The notes beneath the pieces were generated by a model, which made no database searches, was not told the DNA's origin, and saw only the letters and a list, made by a program, of their open reading frames with translations. DNA of 64,000 nt from Helcococcus kunzii ATCC 51366 (lineage in GTDB: Bacteria; Bacillota; Clostridia; Tissierellales; Peptoniphilaceae), in assembly GCF_000245755.1 (NCBI RefSeq), contig NZ_JH601088.1, positions 1,005,034-1,069,033 on the forward strand. The letters are read 5' to 3'. This document shows, piece after piece, positions 45,055 through 55,544 of the stretch. The position numbers and the translations under genes are program-made. The number at the start of each line of letters is the position of its first letter. Position 1 is the first letter of the stretch.

Positions 45055-46309
45055 CGATAATATACTTTCTATATTTTTCTAATTCTGAATTATTAAGATA
45101 CAGATAGGTTTCAACTCCTGTTTCAGTAAACTTTTCTCTATCCTTATATTGTATATATACTTTATCTCTTATAATATCTAAATCAGTATATGGAACAAAA
45201 GATCTGTATATCTTAAAATCCTTAAATAATATTTCTTGAATTTTGTTTAATAATTTATCTAAATCTTCTTCTTTTCTTGCGGAAATATAGATTTCTTTAT
45301 CTATTCCACCATAATACACAAAATCAGGATTCAAATCCATTTTATTAAAGACATAAAGTATATCTTTTCCAATTATACCCATATCCTTAAGTACTGACTT
45401 AGTAGCATCAATTTGCATTTCATAATCTTCATTTGAAGCGTCTACTACAATTAATAATAAATCAGAATAGTTTATTTCTTCCAAAGTAGATTTAAATGAT
45501 TCTACTAATTTTGTTGGTAAATCTGTTACAAATCCAACAGTATCTGTAATTATTATATCTCTATCATTTGGAAGTTTTACTTTTCTTGCTGAAGTATCAA
45601 GTGTTGCAAATAGCATATTGTCCGCAAAAACATTTTTTGTATTATTTGAAGACATATCACCTATAGAATTAAGTATTGTAGACTTACCCACATTTGAATA
45701 TCCTATTAATGATACAATTGGTATTTCAGAATTAATCCTTTTACTTCTTTCAACATTTCTTATTCGTTCAATATCAGTTAACTTAGATTTTATCGAACTT
45801 ATTTCTCTTTGAATCGCTCTTCTGTCTGTTTCTAACTTTTGTTCCCCTGGACCACGAGTACCAACACCCGCACCCTCTCTAGATAGATAATTTCTGTATC
45901 CAACAAGACGAGGTAGCATATACTCTAGTTGCGCCAATTTAACTTGTAATTTAGCTTCTTTAGTTTTTGCTCGTGTAGCAAATATATCTAAAATAAGCCC
46001 AGTTCTATCTAAAATCTTTTTGCCAATGATATCTTCTAAATTTTTTATTTGAGAACCCGTCAATTCATTATCAAAAATAATTGTATCAACTTCCAAATTC
46101 TCTGCCATTTCCTTTATTTCTTCTGCTTTACCAGAACCAATATAATATTTAGAATTAATTTCCTTAACATTTTGCACAACACTTGCAACAAATTCTGAAT
46201 CTGAAGATCTGACTAATTCTTTCATTTCTTCTATTTTAGCGTTTATCTGATTTTCTGTATATTTCCCTTTATTATTTAAATGTACTGTTATAATTTTTTC
46301 TTTATCCAT
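45044..46309 (-). CDS. hflX: Ribosome-associated GTPase HflX
   Basis: HflX splits stalled or heat-damaged ribosomes. The 421-residue protein has the HflX N-terminal domain (YYIGSGKAEEI, FDNELTGSQIKNLE, DRTGLILDIFATRA), the linker signature GPGEQKLETDRR, and a TRAFAC GTPase domain with G1 GYSNVGKST near residue 203, DTVGF and NKMD. It leads the operon hflX-yigZ-DUF1461-lgt and is divergent from the PBP1A gene. Confidence 0.96.
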   Translation of the reverse strand: MDKEKIITVHLNNKGKYTENQINAKIEEMKELVRSSDSEFVASVVQNVKEINSKYYIGSGKAEEIKEMAENLEVDTIIFDNELTGSQIKNLEDIIGKKILDRTGLILDIFATRAKTKEAKLQVKLAQLEYMLPRLVGYRNYLSREGAGVGTRGPGEQKLETDRRAIQREISSIKSKLTDIERIRNVERSKRINSEIPIVSLIGYSNVGKSTILNSIGDMSSNNTKNVFADNMLFATLDTSARKVKLPNDRDIIITDTVGFVTDLPTKLVESFKSTLEEINYSDLLLIVVDASNEDYEMQIDATKSVLKDMGIIGKDILYVFNKMDLNPDFVYYGGIDKEIYISARKEEDLDKLLNKIQEILFKDFKIYRSFVPYTDLDIIRDKVYIQYKDREKFTETGVETYLYLNNSELEKYRKYIIDGE

Positions 46310-46325
46310 AATACCACCTTAACTA

Positions 46326-46334
46326 ATTATAGCA
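46326..46334 (-). promoter_or_regulatory. Extended -10 of the hflX promoter
   Basis: The minus strand reads TGCTATAAT (46334-46326), a TGn-extended -10 element with a perfect hexamer, 17 bp upstream of the hflX start. No good -35 is present, as is usual for extended -10 promoters. Confidence 0.55.
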
Positions 46335-46375
46335 AATATCTAATATTAGTGTATGTTTTATTTGCTTCATTTCTA

Positions 46376-46384
46376 TGGTATAAT
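46376..46384 (+). promoter_or_regulatory. Extended -10 of the PBP1A promoter
   Basis: TGGTATAAT at 46376-46384 is a TGn-extended -10 with perfect hexamer; a weak TTTTAT lies 17 bp upstream. The start codon follows 42 bp later behind AAGGAG. Confidence 0.6.
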
Positions 46385-46426
46385 AAAGCAATAAAATATA
46401 TGCTTTATTTAAAGTAAGGAGATATT

Positions 46427-49400
46427 ATGAACGACAAAAAATCTAATATAGTTTTGTCTGGAATTAAGAGAGTTTTTCAGATAATTGCCCTATTTGTTTT
46501 AGTAACACTTATCATAGTAACTACTATAGGAGCAATGCTAGGTGTATCTATCATTAAAGTTGCAGAAAAAACTCCAAAAATTAATCCAGAAAATATATTA
46601 TTAAATCTTAGCGAAAACTCAAAGATTTTTGATAAAAATAATAATTTAATCGAATCTATAGCATATGATGAATATAGGGAAATAATTCCTATAGATGAGA
46701 TGCCAAAATATCTTTTAGATGCTTTTGTAAGTCTAGAAGATGAAAGATTCGACGAACATAAAGGTGTTGACCCTAAGAGTGTTATAAGATCATTTGTACA
46801 AAACTTAAGATCAGGAAGTATCGCTCAAGGTGGTTCAACAATTACTCAACAACTAGTAAAAAATATTTATTTAACCGATGATGTTAATTGGGAAAGAAAG
46901 ATCCAAGAAATGTATCTAGCACTAAATATCGAAACTCAAATTAGTAAAAAAGATATTTTAGAAGGATACTTAAATAGAATATTCCTTGGACAACACTCAT
47001 TTGGTGTTGAAGCTGCATCACAAACATATTTTTCAAAATCAGCAAAAGATCTAAATCTTGCACAATCCGCTGCATTAGCTTCAATTGTACAAGCACCATC
47101 TAAGTATTCCCTATTCTTCTCATATTCTCCGACTTCAGTACCTAAAGGCGCAAAAGTTGCAGGAGAATATAACGTAGGTGGAAATAAATATGTTGCAGTA
47201 TTAAATGATAATGTTGTGGATAGAAAAAACTATACATTAAAGAGAATGTTAGATCTTGGTAAGATTACACAAAGTCAATATAAAGAAGCAGTTAATTTTG
47301 ATTTGCTTGGTAGTGTAAAACCAGCATCAACATTAAAAAAAGAATATCCATCACATATAGCAAATTTAATTAAAAATGAAGCTATTGACATTATCATGAA
47401 AACCCAAAACATGAACAAAGAAGAAGCAAATAATCTACTTTATACTGGTGGACTTAATATAACAACAACTATTGATTGGGATATACAAGCAAAACTAGAA
47501 AAAAGTTATGAAGATTTTGCAAATTTCTTCTCAGATAAAACCAAAAATGGTGGTCCATTACTTGCCGATATGCGTTTTGATGATTTTGGTGATGTAATTA
47601 ATGATAACGGAAATAAACTATTTTATAAAAAAGCAAACTTATTAACTGAAAATAACAAGATTTATGTTCCAGAAGGATGGTACACAGTAGAACAAAATGG
47701 TGATGTTACTATAAAGTCTTCACGTATGACTTTAGTACCAAGCGGAATATACGTATTACCATTTTATAAAATAAATGATAGCAATGAATTTGTTACTTTT
47801 AGAATAAGTGTAATAGATGTACCAACAGACAGTACAATAAAACACAAAGATGGAAGTTTTACAATTAAAAAATCTTATTTAGATAATTTAGGAGATTTTT
47901 ACACAATTAAAGATGGCGACTTAATAATAAATGAAAAATATTATTCAGTTGAAACAGAAGGTACAGTTCAACCTCAATCCGCTACAGTTATATTAGATAG
48001 TAAAAATGCTGAAATCGTAGCAATGGTATCAAAAAGAGGTAAAAGTAGAGATGACACAATCGATAGAGCTACAAACTTCTATAGACAACCATCTTCAACA
48101 TTCAAACCTTTAGCAGTTTACGCACCTGCAATTGAAGAAGGTCGTACACTTGCAGATCCAATAGATGATACGCCATATGAAATGCATGGTGGAGACACTC
48201 CATGGCCATTAAATGCAAATAAAACATATCAAGGTATAGTAACAACAAGAGAAGCTTTAAGAGCATCCTTAAACCCTCCTGCTGTAAAAATACTTAATAG
48301 TGACTTAGGTATTAAAAAGAGCATGGAATATCTACAAAAATTTGGATTGATAAATAAAGAAGATCCAAAATCTGATAGTTTTATTGAAGCAAGTGAAGAT
48401 GCTCAAGTAAATGATCAAAACTTATCTATGGGTATTGGTTCATTATCAAAAGGTATGACTGTGAAAGATATTGCATCAGCTTATCAAACATTTGCCAATA
48501 ATGGTGAAAGAGTTGAATCACATATCATTTCAAAAATTGAAAAACAAAATGTAGGTAAGATATTTGTAAATGACCATAAACCTACTAAAGTAATTTCAAA
48601 GGAATCAAATTTCTTAATTACAAATGTTATGTCAAGTATATTAAATCAAAGCTATCTTGCTGGTTCTACTAATCCAGATGGTATAGCAACTGCTGGTAAA
48701 ACTGGTACATCAAATAATCAAAGAGACTTTTGGTTTGCTGGTTTCAATCCATACTATACTTCAGCAACATGGATAGGATTTGATAATGTACAAATCGGAA
48801 TGGTCGGAAATTCATCTGTGGCATCAAGATTCTTTGGTCACTATATGAATGACATTGTTAAAGGTAAGAAAGCTGTTGAATTTGAACAACCTGATAATAT
48901 TGTTGAAAGACAAGTAAGTAAGATTGATGGATTATTGCCATCTTCTTTAACAAGTAGAGATCCTAGAGGTAGTATGATTTATACTGAGTATTTCAAGAAA
49001 GGTACAGAACCAACTACTCAATCAAACGGACATATCGAAGTATCAATTGATACACGTAACAATTTATTAGCTTCAAATAAAACTCCATATTACTTAAGAT
49101 CTAAGAGAGTATTTGTTAACAGACCTATTGCTTATAATCCAGATGAATTCAATGGTATAAAACCTTTAGACTGGGCATTTACAGCACCAACAAGATATTC
49201 AAATCTTCCTGTAGCAAATCAAAAATCTACAGTTAGAAGATCTGATGGTACTGTAGTGGTTACTGAGACTAGGATGAATGGTGATGTGATTGTTACAACA
49301 ACTAGACCTGATGGTCTACAAACAATTCAAATCACAACTACAAGTGGTAAGGTGACAACTTCTACAAGAAGGATTAACCAACCTGCCCCACAACCTGCTC

Positions 49401-49561
49401 CAAAACCACAAGAAACACAAACTACACAAGAGACGCAAACAACTCAAGAAACTCAGGCACCTGAAACACAAACAACTCAAGAGACACAAAAACCAAAACC
49501 TCAAGAGACCAAAAAACCTACTACGCCTGAAACACAAAAACCAAAACCAAATAATCCATAA
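46427..49561 (+). CDS. Bifunctional class A penicillin-binding protein (PBP1A)
   Basis: The 1044-residue protein polymerises and cross-links peptidoglycan. It has one N-terminal membrane helix (about 17-42), a glycosyltransferase domain with EDERFDEHKGVD (catalytic E near 104) and GGSTITQQLVKN, and a transpeptidase domain with SSTFK near 554, SLNPPAV and KTGTSNNQRDF near 757. The tail after residue 970 is low complexity: repeats of TTQETQ, then proline/lysine-rich KPKPQETKKP, probably an extended wall-spanning segment. It precedes a two-component system on the same strand. Confidence 0.96.
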   Translation: MNDKKSNIVLSGIKRVFQIIALFVLVTLIIVTTIGAMLGVSIIKVAEKTPKINPENILLNLSENSKIFDKNNNLIESIAYDEYREIIPIDEMPKYLLDAFVSLEDERFDEHKGVDPKSVIRSFVQNLRSGSIAQGGSTITQQLVKNIYLTDDVNWERKIQEMYLALNIETQISKKDILEGYLNRIFLGQHSFGVEAASQTYFSKSAKDLNLAQSAALASIVQAPSKYSLFFSYSPTSVPKGAKVAGEYNVGGNKYVAVLNDNVVDRKNYTLKRMLDLGKITQSQYKEAVNFDLLGSVKPASTLKKEYPSHIANLIKNEAIDIIMKTQNMNKEEANNLLYTGGLNITTTIDWDIQAKLEKSYEDFANFFSDKTKNGGPLLADMRFDDFGDVINDNGNKLFYKKANLLTENNKIYVPEGWYTVEQNGDVTIKSSRMTLVPSGIYVLPFYKINDSNEFVTFRISVIDVPTDSTIKHKDGSFTIKKSYLDNLGDFYTIKDGDLIINEKYYSVETEGTVQPQSATVILDSKNAEIVAMVSKRGKSRDDTIDRATNFYRQPSSTFKPLAVYAPAIEEGRTLADPIDDTPYEMHGGDTPWPLNANKTYQGIVTTREALRASLNPPAVKILNSDLGIKKSMEYLQKFGLINKEDPKSDSFIEASEDAQVNDQNLSMGIGSLSKGMTVKDIASAYQTFANNGERVESHIISKIEKQNVGKIFVNDHKPTKVISKESNFLITNVMSSILNQSYLAGSTNPDGIATAGKTGTSNNQRDFWFAGFNPYYTSATWIGFDNVQIGMVGNSSVASRFFGHYMNDIVKGKKAVEFEQPDNIVERQVSKIDGLLPSSLTSRDPRGSMIYTEYFKKGTEPTTQSNGHIEVSIDTRNNLLASNKTPYYLRSKRVFVNRPIAYNPDEFNGIKPLDWAFTAPTRYSNLPVANQKSTVRRSDGTVVVTETRMNGDVIVTTTRPDGLQTIQITTTSGKVTTSTRRINQPAPQPAPKPQETQTTQETQTTQETQAPETQTTQETQKPKPQETKKPTTPETQKPKPNNP

Positions 49562-49585
49562 TAAAGTTATGGTAAATAATATTAT

Positions 49586-49616
49586 TTATAGAAGTCCTTT
49601 GGACTTCTATATTTGT
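49586..49616 (+). terminator. Hairpin between PBP1A and the response regulator
   Basis: TAGAAGTCC and GGACTTCTA (49589-49609) form a perfect 9-bp stem with a TTT loop, followed by TATTTGT. It may end or attenuate the PBP1A transcript before the two-component genes, whose ribosome-binding site begins a few bases later. Confidence 0.65.
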
Positions 49617-49629
49617 AAGGAGGTAAATT

Positions 49630-50328
49630 TTGAATAAACATATACTTATAGTGGAAGACGAACCTGGCATTGCAAATATGGAAAAGAATTATCTTAACAA
49701 ATCTGATTTTACTACAGATATTGCTAAAGACGGCTCTGAAGCATTAAATCTTTTTTATAAAAACCATTATGATTTAATCGTACTGGACTTAATGCTACCT
49801 AAATTAAGTGGAGAAAATTTATTAGAAGTTATCAGGGAAACTTCTAATATACCAGTGATTCTGGTTACAGCAAAAGTAAGTGAAAAAGATATAATTTCCG
49901 GTTTTAGAAATGGTGCAGATGATTATATAAAAAAACCATTTTCTGGAAATGAATTTGTTGAAAGAGTAAAAGCAGTACTTAGAAGAACAGAGTCCATTAA
50001 TACAAATAGTAATCTTATCGAATCACTAGATAAAAGAGTTATTGTAGATCTAGAAAATAATAGAGTGTTAAAAGACGATAAAGAAGTTCCTCTAACAAAA
50101 AATGAATTATTAATTGTAAAAACTCTATTTACTAATCCAAATAAAACATTCACAAGAAATGAAATTATTGAAATATCATTTGGATATGATTACGATGCAT
50201 TTGATAGAGCTGTTGATACACATATAAAAAATATCAGATCAAAAATTGAGGATAATCCAAAAAATCCATATTATATTAAAACAATATATGGATTAGGCTA
50301 TAAAGCTGGAGAAATATATGAAGCTTAG
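49630..50328 (+). CDS. OmpR-family response regulator (TTG start)
   Basis: The gene starts with TTG at 49630 behind a perfect AGGAGGT site; no ATG is better placed. The 232-residue protein has a receiver domain (VEDEPGIAN; phosphoacceptor aspartate in LIVLDLMLPKLSG; ADDYIKKPF) and a C-terminal winged helix ending TIYGLGYKAGE. It overlaps the kinase gene by 11 bp. Being directly downstream of PBP1A, it may respond to envelope stress (inference). Confidence 0.94.
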   Translation: MNKHILIVEDEPGIANMEKNYLNKSDFTTDIAKDGSEALNLFYKNHYDLIVLDLMLPKLSGENLLEVIRETSNIPVILVTAKVSEKDIISGFRNGADDYIKKPFSGNEFVERVKAVLRRTESINTNSNLIESLDKRVIVDLENNRVLKDDKEVPLTKNELLIVKTLFTNPNKTFTRNEIIEISFGYDYDAFDRAVDTHIKNIRSKIEDNPKNPYYIKTIYGLGYKAGEIYEA

Positions 50329-51640
50329 TCAAAAACTAAACAGAACATTTATCTTTATTTTGATACTTTTGATATTCGCTTCTGCTTTTACTGCGATATT
50401 TACTTTTAACAATTCCCTATTTAATTTCATTCAAACACAAAGACAAAAAGAGTTTGATACTATTTCAAAAGACATTGTTAAAATAGTTGAATTAGAAAGT
50501 GGTATTTCAAATGTACTCCTAGAAAATTATGTAGCTGAGAATAATATTTCCATTAAGTATTACAATAACGATGATAAACTTATTTCACAATTTAACGGGA
50601 TAAAAAACTATAAAGACTATTCTGAAAATAGCTTTGCAACACAAAAATTTATATTAAAAGATAGTCTAGGAAATAAAGTTGGATATCTAGTAATTTCATA
50701 TATCGATAATATTTATGAATACGATAATAGTATTAAGGAATTTAGGAAAGAAATTATTCAAAAATACGCGATTATATTTATCGTTACGATGATTATAACC
50801 ACAGTGCTAATAGTGATCTTTAGTAGAAGTGTAACTAATCCTATTACGGAAATTCAAGCACAGACAAAAAAAATTAGACAAGGTGATTTTGAGAAATCAG
50901 GACATAGATATAATATCTATGAACTAGACCAACTATCTGCGGATATTGATTATCTTTCAACTACATTGGAAATGCAAGATAATTTTAGATCCGATTATGC
51001 AAGAGATATCGCCCATGAACTTAGGACGCCAATGACAAATCTCTTACTTCATTTAGAAGGTATCCGCGATGAAATCATTGAGGCGGATGAAGATACTATC
51101 AATCTTTTAATTTCTGAAATACAAAGATTAAATCGAATGATTGATGATTTAGAAGTATCTTTCAATAATACAAAAGAAAATTCTAAACTTAATTTAGAAA
51201 AAGCAAGCTTAAATGAGATTTTGACAAATGTAACATCAAGTTTTGCTCCACTAATCGATGAGAAAAATATTAAATTAATTAAATCATTTGATAAGGACAA
51301 TATAATCGAAACTGACAAGATGAAACTTACACAAATATTTTCCAATATCTTATCAAATGCTATCAAAGCTGTAGATGAAAATGGTGAAATTTCAATAATT
51401 CACAAATCTTACAAAAATAGAGATGTCATAAGAATATCTGATAATGGCGTTGGTATGAATAAAGAAAATATGAAACATATTTTCGAACGTTTTTATCGAA
51501 TTGATGATGCTAGAAATACTAAACAAAGCGGAAGCGGATTAGGGCTAGCAATCACAAAAAACTATGCTGATTTACTAAATTATAGAATAAGTGTATCTTC
51601 AAACGAAGGTGAAGGTACAGAATTTGTTATAACAATTTAA
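50318..51640 (+). CDS. Sensor histidine kinase
   Basis: The 440-residue kinase has two membrane helices (about 11-33 and 148-168) around a roughly 110-residue extracytoplasmic sensor region, a HAMP linker, the HisKA motif ARDIAHELRTPMTN with histidine near residue 233, and HATPase_c boxes NAIKAVDENG, DNGVGM and GSGLGLAI. It forms a pair with the upstream regulator. The plus-strand operon ends at the hairpin 51645-51684. Confidence 0.93.
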   Translation: MKLSQKLNRTFIFILILLIFASAFTAIFTFNNSLFNFIQTQRQKEFDTISKDIVKIVELESGISNVLLENYVAENNISIKYYNNDDKLISQFNGIKNYKDYSENSFATQKFILKDSLGNKVGYLVISYIDNIYEYDNSIKEFRKEIIQKYAIIFIVTMIITTVLIVIFSRSVTNPITEIQAQTKKIRQGDFEKSGHRYNIYELDQLSADIDYLSTTLEMQDNFRSDYARDIAHELRTPMTNLLLHLEGIRDEIIEADEDTINLLISEIQRLNRMIDDLEVSFNNTKENSKLNLEKASLNEILTNVTSSFAPLIDEKNIKLIKSFDKDNIIETDKMKLTQIFSNILSNAIKAVDENGEISIIHKSYKNRDVIRISDNGVGMNKENMKHIFERFYRIDDARNTKQSGSGLGLAITKNYADLLNYRISVSSNEGEGTEFVITI

Positions 51641-51644
51641 ATAA

Positions 51645-51690
51645 GGCTGCTACAAAACGACAATTCTGTCATTTTGCAACAGCCTTTTTT
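51645..51690. terminator. Terminator-like hairpin, dispersed family copy B
   Basis: GGCTGCTACAAAACGACA and TGTCATTTTGCAACAGCC (51645-51684) pair across ATTC with three transition-type mismatches, followed by T6. It lies between convergent genes (kinase + and coaX -). Same family as 13991-14032. Confidence 0.88.
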
Positions 51691-51741
51691 CATATAAAAT
51701 TATAATCATTATGGCGAAAATAGAATTCTAATTTTATTAAA

Positions 51742-52530
51742 TTATTTTTTATTTATTTCTTTTGTTTTTTCATAAATCAATCTCATTCCTTCAAGCGTGA
51801 TGTTTTTATCTACAGTTTGAATGTATCTAGATCTTTCAGCAATAAATTCTGAATATCCACCTGCCGCTATTATGCTTACTGCACTTGTGGTTGTCTTTAG
51901 AGCTTTTGCTATCTCTTCAATAATATTATCAACCAAGCCGACATATCCATAGGTTAAACCAGATTTAATCGCTTCAACCGTAGTCTTCCCTATAACGGAT
52001 CGGGGTGATTCAAATTCTACTTTTGGAAGCTTTGATGTCCTCTCAAAAAGTGCATTTGATGCTATACCCATACCTGGCGCTATAGCTCCGCCTAAAAATT
52101 CTCCATCTTTACTTACAACATCAAAAGAAATTGCTGTTCCCATATCAATAAGAATCGCAGGTAATTTATAATGCTCCATCATTGCGACAGAGTTTGCAAT
52201 TCGGTCTGCACCAACTTCTTTTGGATTTTCATAATTTATCTTCATACCAGTTTTGGTATTTTCTCCAATAACGATTGGAGTTTTATTTAAATATTTTTTA
52301 CATAGATGCTTAAATGTTAGTTGTAAAGTTGGTACAACAGAACCAAGTACAACATCATCAATTTCATCTAGTTTTATCCCCTCATGAAGAAGTATAGATT
52401 CTATTTGTGAACCGTATTCATCCATGGTTTTAGTTTGTCTTGTTTCTAATCTCCAGCTATTTATATTTTTACTACCTTCGAAAATACCTAAAACCACATT
52501 CGTATTCCCAATATCAATTAATAGTATCAT
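51742..52530 (-). CDS. coaX: Type III pantothenate kinase
   Basis: CoaX phosphorylates pantothenate, the first step of CoA synthesis, and unlike CoaA is not feedback-inhibited by CoA. The 262-residue protein has the ASKHA motifs LLIDIGNTNVVLGIF, GADRIANSVAMM, LIDMGTAISFDVV and GGAIAPGMGIASNALF. It overlaps the 3' end of an ECF S-component gene by 17 bp; the transporter therefore probably carries pantothenate. Confidence 0.96.
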   Translation of the reverse strand: MILLIDIGNTNVVLGIFEGSKNINSWRLETRQTKTMDEYGSQIESILLHEGIKLDEIDDVVLGSVVPTLQLTFKHLCKKYLNKTPIVIGENTKTGMKINYENPKEVGADRIANSVAMMEHYKLPAILIDMGTAISFDVVSKDGEFLGGAIAPGMGIASNALFERTSKLPKVEFESPRSVIGKTTVEAIKSGLTYGYVGLVDNIIEEIAKALKTTTSAVSIIAAGGYSEFIAERSRYIQTVDKNITLEGMRLIYEKTKEINKK

Positions 52531-53107
52531 TTTTTCCTCTTTTATAAGTTCTTAACAAAGCATATGCTATTGGTATACTTATCACAACAGAAACAATCAT
52601 TTCAACAACACCTTGTGTACCTGCTATTGTAAATAAAGCTCCTACAATGGTTTGTGATGATCTACCAGTTTTTTCTAGAAAATCTCTACCATATAAAATA
52701 AATACTAGAGATAAAACTCCTATTGTATTTATCATTGAACCAATAGCTGCAGAAATACCAATACTTACACCTTTATTTTTTATCATTTTATCTAAAGCTA
52801 TAAAAATATATCCAGTACCTAGACCTATTAAAACTCTTGGTAAAACTGCTACTAATGGATTCATAAATATATATGAAGTTATTACCGGTCTTAATATAGC
52901 ATTTAATATAGATGTTATACCAAATACCAACCCTAATAACGCTCCTAATTTAGGTCCTTTTACGATAGCCAATATAATAACTGGGATATGCACTATAGTT
53001 GCATTCATTATTCCTATTGGTATATAACCTAAGCCTGGCACAGCTACCATTACTATAATAATAGCAGTCATAATTCCTAAAATAGTTAAATCTTTTATAT
53101 TTTTCAT
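52514..53107 (-). CDS. ECF transporter S component, probably pantothenate (PanT-like)
   Basis: The 197-residue integral membrane protein has about six helices and the ECF substrate-binding pattern: ILGIMTAIIIVMVAVPGLGYIPIG and KGPKLGALLGLVFGITSIL near the N-terminus. It needs the shared EcfA/EcfT energising module, which is not in this window. Substrate assignment to pantothenate rests on overlap with coaX and the known PanT family. The 69 bp between it and the next gene contain nothing recognisable. Confidence 0.85.
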   Translation of the reverse strand: MKNIKDLTILGIMTAIIIVMVAVPGLGYIPIGIMNATIVHIPVIILAIVKGPKLGALLGLVFGITSILNAILRPVITSYIFMNPLVAVLPRVLIGLGTGYIFIALDKMIKNKGVSIGISAAIGSMINTIGVLSLVFILYGRDFLEKTGRSSQTIVGALFTIAGTQGVVEMIVSVVISIPIAYALLRTYKRGKNDTIN

Positions 53108-53176
53108 TTTTTCCTCCTGATCTAGTTCTTAAAAAAGATACCAGTCAATTATTTTATTTTTTATTAAATTGTTATT

Positions 53177-53677
53177 TTATTTTTTTAATTTGTACTTTCT
53201 TATAATTTCATCTATTGCAGGGATATCTTTTTTCTCCACTTTCATGTAAGATTGTCTTTCATCAAATCCCTTTTTATAGATAGTTACTAATTCACCTTTT
53301 TCTGCATCAAATGCCCATTTTTGAAGTTCTTTCCATGACACAAATTTTGAGTCAATAATCAATCCATTTTCAGCAAATGAATTTTTTACAGTGTATTCCA
53401 ACAATAAAAAGACAATTAATGCAATCATTAGAGCTCCAGAAGCTATGTCACCGTAAATTACATTATAGATACCAAAGGCTAAAACTAAACCACCTAGTAT
53501 CCATAATATCTTAGGCACAGCTCTTTTGAACTCAAATATTTTTCCTTTTAACTCTTTTTTCGCCATATGAGTTTTATATAATTTATAGATAAAGTAAACT
53601 ATTAATCCACCATATAAAAAATATATTATTGTGTTCATACCAGTATTTGGTCTATTTGCTTGATTTGCCGCTAACAT
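53177..53677 (-). CDS. Membrane protein with PH-like C-terminal domain (DUF5673-like)
   Basis: The 166-residue protein starts at 53677 with a good GAGGA site overlapping the ftsH end. It has an N-terminal helix (about 14-32), then two close helices (about 55-95) and a roughly 60-residue cytoplasmic domain (GLIIDSKFVSWKELQKWAFD) that looks like the DUF5673/PH-like membrane proteins of Clostridia. Function unknown. It is the last gene of a unit with ftsH upstream. Confidence 0.65.
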   Translation of the reverse strand: MLAANQANRPNTGMNTIIYFLYGGLIVYFIYKLYKTHMAKKELKGKIFEFKRAVPKILWILGGLVLAFGIYNVIYGDIASGALMIALIVFLLLEYTVKNSFAENGLIIDSKFVSWKELQKWAFDAEKGELVTIYKKGFDERQSYMKVEKKDIPAIDEIIRKYKLKK

Positions 53678-53678
53678 A

Positions 53679-55544
53679 TTATTCCTCTTCTATAATTTTT
53701 TCATCAAAATCATGAATATTAAAATTTTCATCATACTTTCTTGCGATTGCAATATATTCATCCTTACGGATTGTCTCAGTTTCTAACAGTTTTTGAGCCA
53801 GTTCTTCCAAGAAATCTCTATTATTGATTATCAATTCTTTAGCTTTTTCGTATGAATTTTTTATAATATTAGTAACTTCTTCGTCAATCTTTATTGCAGT
53901 TTCTTCTGAATAATGGTCTCCACTAGAATAATTGGAGCCACCTAAAAATACATTTCCACTTGCATCATCATAAAGTACTGGACCTAAAATATCACTCATA
54001 CCATAAACTTTAACCATTGCTCTTGCAATTTGTGTTGCTCTTTCAATATCATTTGAAGCACCTGTTGAAATATCGTCTAATACTATTTCTTCCGCTGCTC
54101 TACCACCTAAAAGTGCAACTATTCTATTTTTCATTTCGTTTTTCGTTCTAAATGATTTATCTTCATCTGGTAAATAAGCTGTAAAACCACCAGCAGAACC
54201 TCTTGGAACAATAGTAATCATATGCACTGGATCCAATTCTTTTAAGAATTGTGCTGTAACTGCATGTCCAGCTTCATGATATGCTGTTAATTTTCTTTCT
54301 TTTTCAATTACCACTCTAGATTTCTTTTCTGGACCAGCCATTACTCTAATCGCCGCTTCATCCATTAACTCTGGAGTAATTTCTTCTTTATTTTTTCTTG
54401 CAGCTAATAATGCCGCCTCATTTGTTAAGTTTTCTAATTCAGCAGGAGAAAATCCAGCTGTAGATTTTGCAACATCTTCTAAGTTAATCTTTGGAGAAAG
54501 TTTTTTATTTCTAGTATGCAGTTGTAGCATTTCATATCTTTCTCTTACATCTGGCATAGAAATTTGAATAGTTCTATCAAATCTACCCGGTCTTAAAAGA
54601 GCTGGGTCTAAGATATCTGGTCTATTTGTTGCAGCTATCATGATGATACCTTCGTTCTTTTCAAAACCATCCATTTCTACTAACAATTGGTTTAGAGTTT
54701 GTTCTCTTTCATCGTGACCACCACCTAAACCAGAACCTCTTTTTCTACCTACCGCATCAATCTCATCAATAAAAATGATACATGGCGCATTTTTCTTTGC
54801 TTCTAAAAACATATCTCTTACTCTAGAAGCACCAACACCGACAAACATTTCAACAAAATCAGAACCACTTATACTATAAAATGGCACTTTTGCTTCACCA
54901 GCAACCGCTTTTGAAATATATGTCTTACCTGTACCTGGTTGTCCAACTAAAAGCACACCTTTAGGAATTCTCGCTCCTTGCTTAACGTATTTAGCAGGAT
55001 TTTTTAAGAAATCAACTAATTCGCTCATTTCTTCTTTTTCTTCTCTTAAACCTGCAACATCAGCAAAAGTAATCTTATTATTTGAGTCAAGATTCATCTT
55101 AGCTTTTGATTTACCAAATTTCATCGCTTGGCTATTTCCGCTAATATTTTTAGCTATTGTAAAATACCATATAAAAGCAAAACCTGCCAACATCAGAATC
55201 GATGGTAATAGTTCTAAAAATATACTTGGCGATTTTGCAGGCAATCCTCTATATACGATCTTACCTGATTCCACTTTATCTTTCAGATAATTGTCATATA
55301 AATTCTTTTGGAATTCTACAGGAAGTTCTGAGCTAAATGTTGTATTGTCTTTTAACACACCTTCTATTCTTGAACCTTGTGTAGTAATCGACTTAACATT
55401 GTTTTCTTTTATTTGCTCAACAACTTTATCAACTGACATAGAATTCGAATTCATAAAAATGTCGCCAAATTTAGTAAAAAGAAGAACCATCAGTATTATT
55501 GGTATAATCAATGATATAATATTCGTCTTTCTATTATTGTTCAT
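53679..55544 (-). CDS. ftsH: ATP-dependent zinc metalloprotease FtsH
   Basis: The start at 55544 ([12 protein letters not shown]) follows AAGGAG at five bases; the frame extends two codons upstream to a GTG. The roughly 621-residue protein has two membrane helices (about 9-27 and 104-125), an AAA+ domain with Walker A GQPGTGKT near 200, Walker [12 protein letters not shown] and SRH RPGRFDR, and a protease domain with HEAGH near 420. It degrades membrane and regulatory proteins. Order tilS-ftsH is standard; the hpt gene that usually sits between is missing. Confidence 0.97.
   Translation of the reverse strand: MNNNRKTNIISLIIPIILMVLLFTKFGDIFMNSNSMSVDKVVEQIKENNVKSITTQGSRIEGVLKDNTTFSSELPVEFQKNLYDNYLKDKVESGKIVYRGLPAKSPSIFLELLPSILMLAGFAFIWYFTIAKNISGNSQAMKFGKSKAKMNLDSNNKITFADVAGLREEKEEMSELVDFLKNPAKYVKQGARIPKGVLLVGQPGTGKTYISKAVAGEAKVPFYSISGSDFVEMFVGVGASRVRDMFLEAKKNAPCIIFIDEIDAVGRKRGSGLGGGHDEREQTLNQLLVEMDGFEKNEGIIMIAATNRPDILDPALLRPGRFDRTIQISMPDVRERYEMLQLHTRNKKLSPKINLEDVAKSTAGFSPAELENLTNEAALLAARKNKEEITPELMDEAAIRVMAGPEKKSRVVIEKERKLTAYHEAGHAVTAQFLKELDPVHMITIVPRGSAGGFTAYLPDEDKSFRTKNEMKNRIVALLGGRAAEEIVLDDISTGASNDIERATQIARAMVKVYGMSDILGPVLYDDASGNVFLGGSNYSSGDHYSEETAIKIDEEVTNIIKNSYEKAKELIINNRDFLEELAQKLLETETIRKDEYIAIARKYDENFNIHDFDEKIIEEE

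Noticed and set aside
49400..49560. Frameshift or sequence artefact at the PBP1A C-terminus
   Set aside because: The TTQETQ/KPKPQ repeats stay in frame with a normal stop; low-complexity tails are common in Gram-positive class A PBPs.
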